Source of the DNA: Deltaproteobacteria bacterium
Lineage (GTDB): Bacteria > Desulfobacterota > UBA8473
NCBI GenBank assembly: GCA_030621455.1
Contig: JAUXHQ010000048.1
Coordinates: forward strand, 1-9,272
Direction: 5' to 3'
Length of the DNA: 9,272 bases
The notes under the pieces are model-generated. The model did no database searches. It saw only the letters and a list, made by a program, of their open reading frames with translations, and was not told the DNA's origin. This document shows, piece after piece, positions 8,101 through 9,272 of this stretch (the stretch's first letter is position 1; each line of letters starts with the position of its first letter). The translations under genes were made by a program, and so were the position numbers.

Positions 8101-8132
8101 AGCTGTTGGGGCTGTCAGCTATTGAGGCTGTT
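8101..8132. repeat. Two-copy 16-bp imperfect tandem repeat
   Basis: AGCTGTTGGGGCTGTC (8101-8116) is followed directly by AGCTATTGAGGCTGTT (8117-8132). The copies differ at three positions, all transitions. It lies about 70-100 bp upstream of the larE start. It may be a simple duplication; no binding-site role can be shown. Confidence 0.6.
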
Positions 8133-8518
8133 CGACTGCTTACTTAATGCACAATGATTATTACCATACCCCCGATATCTCACTCCCATGTGCCTTACGC
8201 CATTCTTAATCAACCATTTATCGTTATTGTGTGCAAAGCCCAATGTCAAAAATGAGATTCCCTATACGTTCAAGTTACGTCTTTTAAGATTCGGGTTACA
8301 GTGTTGACTAGACCCATGGGGTACAATCCTGTTCGATTGAATTAGAGTGCAAAAATGAAGAAAGCCTTATTATTATTTATCATCCTGTGCGCCAAAAGAA
8401 AAGACAAGCGTTTCATATGAAATATCACCCAGCACACTTGGAAGCAAATTCGAGTCATCTTAATAGGATTCTTGGTGAGTAAAGCCAAATTTGAAGGTTG
8501 TCTGATGGACTTGGGGCC

Positions 8519-8538
8519 GAGCGATCAATATATCGCTC
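8519..8538. other. Perfect 7-bp stem hairpin
   Basis: GAGCGAT and ATCGCTC flank the 6-nt loop CAATAT. It is not followed by a T-run on either strand, so an intrinsic terminator is unlikely. It might be an operator or a small structured RNA piece; it lies inside the gene-free region. Confidence 0.4.
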
Positions 8539-8894
8539 TTGTAAACTTGAAACCTACTCAAAGCACGAGGAAAATAATATCAATTGAATCACAAAAAATA
8601 CTTTAAATAAAAGTTCGCCGTGGCATTGAAAATTTATCATGGCAAAGAAGACTAAAGAGTATTTCTTTTTTTGTCAAGGATTATTTTTGAGAAGTTACAA
8701 AAAATATTGTTTAATAACAAGACGTGCTGTAATTTAATGAGTGTGAATTGTTAATATCGATCTTCCCAAGATACGTGTTTGTAAAAGGGTACGCCTATAG
8801 ATATAAATAAATAGTGTATAAAGAACAATCTAGGCTTTCAAGACAACCAGATTCTATCCCTGAGTGTTCACCGCATGCGTCAAAAAATACAAAT

Positions 8895-8955
8895 TTGACT
8901 GTCAAGAAATTGACTTCCTCCAGCCATGAATAAATTCTCTCAGCAACTCATGGCT
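8895..8955. other. Cluster of palindromes upstream of the mobile element
   Basis: TTGAC-T-GTCAA (8895-8905) is a perfect odd palindrome, followed at 8910 by a further TTGAC. Close by, AGCCATGA (8922-8929) and TCATGGCT (8948-8955) form an 8-bp stem with an 18-nt loop. No gene starts nearby. The cluster could be a structured RNA fragment, an operator or debris of a repeat family. Confidence 0.35.
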
Positions 8956-9033
8956 TAACGAGTGCCCAGCCAGAACTGTCTATTTTTCCATTATCTTCGC
9001 CTTCCGTCCCTTTTAAAAAAGGGGGGTATATAC

Positions 9034-9062
9034 TTGACGCAAGTGACTACAATATGTAGTAT
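9034..9062 (+). promoter_or_regulatory. Possible sigma-70 promoter in the left arm of the element
   Basis: TTGACG (9034-9039) and TAGTAT (9057-9062) are 17 bp apart and read toward the short frame at 9071. The palindrome CTACA-ATA-TGTAG (9047-9059) overlaps the -10 and could serve as an operator. The right arm keeps the TTGACG but not the -10. It is a weak match, plausible as the relic of a transposase promoter. Confidence 0.35.
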
Positions 9063-9070
9063 AGTGGTCC

Positions 9071-9220
9071 ATGCTAAGCAAACAAGGACCTATAGCGGGG
9101 ATAGATTATCCACGTAATTCACGTTCAAAAGGGCTACTTTTTTATAGACTCATGGAGCAGGCAGTTGTGACTGCACCAACGGCATACTCTAATATTGTGA
9201 ACATGAACCACAATATGTAG
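9071..9220 (+). pseudogene. Remnant of a REP-associated (Y1) transposase N-terminus
   Basis: A 49-codon frame begins MLSKQGPIAGIDYP and ends NMNHNM at TAG 9218. REP-associated transposases of the IS200-like Y1 family usually begin with a pattern like M-x-R-P-x-R-I-x-Y-P-G-x-x-Y-H-V-x-x-R. Here GPIAGIDYP fits the first half. The bases after it (CACGTAATTCACGTTC) look like the HV-x-SR half joined after loss of the PGxxY codons and one base. No HuH catalytic motif or C-terminal tyrosine can exist in so short a frame, so it cannot be an active transposase. It could still be a short expressed peptide. The homology is judged by eye from a very short stretch. Confidence 0.4.
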
Positions 9221-9272
9221 TGGGTACTTGCGTCAAGTATATACCCCCCTTAAAAAATTATAGGTTTTCAAG

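Larger units (their letters stand above)
8035..9020. other. Nearly 1 kb AT-rich region without recognisable genes
   Basis: No convincing protein gene or RNA gene is visible on either strand; base composition turns AT-rich beyond about 8140. Perfect TTGACA boxes on the minus strand at 8677-8672 (TAGTCT 17 nt on) and 8249-8244 (TAACGA 17 nt on) could serve larE, but both -10 boxes are poor. On the plus strand, a 21-codon frame with a signal-peptide-like start (MKKALLLFIILCA, from 8355) ends at TGA 8418. The same frame then stays open until TAA 8604, which might be the relic of a small exported protein. Small tandem repeats and hairpins are listed separately. The region looks like a decayed intergenic or former accessory segment. 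Confidence 0.5.
9021..9249. mobile_element. 229-bp MITE/REPIN-like element with 24-bp perfect terminal inverted repeats
   Basis: The left end (9021-9044) begins GGGGGGTATATAC and ends ACGCAAGT; the right end (9226-9249) is its exact reverse complement. Inside each repeat, ACTTG-N3-CAAGT is itself palindromic. In the outward direction each palindrome is preceded within a few bases by GTAG (9217-9220 on plus; 9050-9047 on minus), the tetranucleotide that marks REP sequences served by REP-associated tyrosine transposases. Similarity of the two arms continues imperfectly to the TCCATG/TTCATG near 9068-9073 and 9208-9203, so the whole could fold into a long hairpin. The interior carries a short frame resembling a transposase start. 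Two origins compete: a REPIN-like pair left by internal deletion of a RAYT gene, or a MITE with 8-bp target duplication. Confidence 0.7.
9013..9257. repeat. 8-bp direct repeat TTAAAAAA flanking the element
   Basis: TTAAAAAA occurs at 9013-9020 directly before the left inverted repeat and at 9250-9257 directly after the right one. The exact abutment suggests a target-site duplication. The sequence is A-rich and low in complexity, so chance or a preferred insertion context remains possible. Confidence 0.45.

Noticed and set aside
8228..8254. Sigma-70 promoter for larE from the TTGACA at 8249-8244
   Set aside because: The -35 is perfect but the -10 at normal spacing (TAACGA) matches poorly, so it is not listed as a feature of its own.
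8519..8538. Intrinsic terminator
   Set aside because: The stem is perfect but no T-run follows on either strand.
8687..8715. TTGAGA-N17-TTTAAT plus-strand promoter-like match
   Set aside because: It lies in an AT-rich tract where such matches are common, and no gene follows on that strand.
8639..8737. 32-codon plus-strand frame beginning MAKKTKEYFFF
   Set aside because: It is a short AT-rich frame without a clear ribosome-binding site or recognisable features; such frames are expected by chance here.
8922..8990. Riboswitch-like segment on the minus strand (CTGAGAG near a stem, recalling a TPP motif)
   Set aside because: The other conserved TPP blocks are absent and no biosynthetic or transport gene lies downstream.

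Overview
All recognisable protein genes in this window lie on the minus strand, so transcription runs from high to low coordinates. In that order the window holds a long AT-rich stretch without recognisable genes and with a small inverted-repeat element at its edge (about 8035-9272), larE and an ftsB/divIC-like gene (8034-6884), the type IV pilus assembly cluster pilM-pilN-pilO-pilP-pilQ (6752-1889), aroC for chorismate synthase (1829-603), and the N-terminal 127 codons of a GNAT acetyltransferase of the N-acetylglutamate-synthase-like kind (381-1), cut off by the window edge.

The content suggests a Gram-negative bacterium with type IV pili. A PilQ secretin implies an outer membrane. The order pilMNOPQ-aroC, rather than the pilMNOPQ-aroK-aroB order of gammaproteobacteria, together with a sigma-54-type promoter, LarE and a short NAGS-like acetyltransferase, fits the former Deltaproteobacteria (Desulfobacterota and relatives) or a neighbouring phylum. 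This placement is inference from gene order and protein style, not from a search.

PilM (cytoplasmic, actin-like), PilN and PilO (inner-membrane bitopic proteins) and PilP (periplasmic) form the alignment subcomplex that links the inner-membrane motor to the PilQ outer-membrane secretin. The five genes are tightly packed: pilM/pilN and pilP/pilQ overlap by 4 nt (ATGA), pilO/pilP overlap by 29 nt with a GTG start for pilP, and pilN/pilO are 8 nt apart. A near-consensus sigma-54 promoter lies 93 nt upstream of the pilM start, in the gap after the ftsB-like gene. It offers a clear regulatory boundary between a larE-ftsB transcription unit and the pilus operon. aroC follows pilQ after 59 nt and is probably co-transcribed.

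The most interesting accessory feature is a 229-bp element at 9021-9249. It has 24-bp perfect terminal inverted repeats, an 8-bp flanking direct repeat, a GTAG tetranucleotide just 5' of a short palindrome at each end (a REP/REPIN-like arrangement), and an internal 49-codon frame whose start looks like the collapsed N-terminus of a REP-associated (Y1, IS200-like) transposase. No tRNA, rRNA or CRISPR array was seen.
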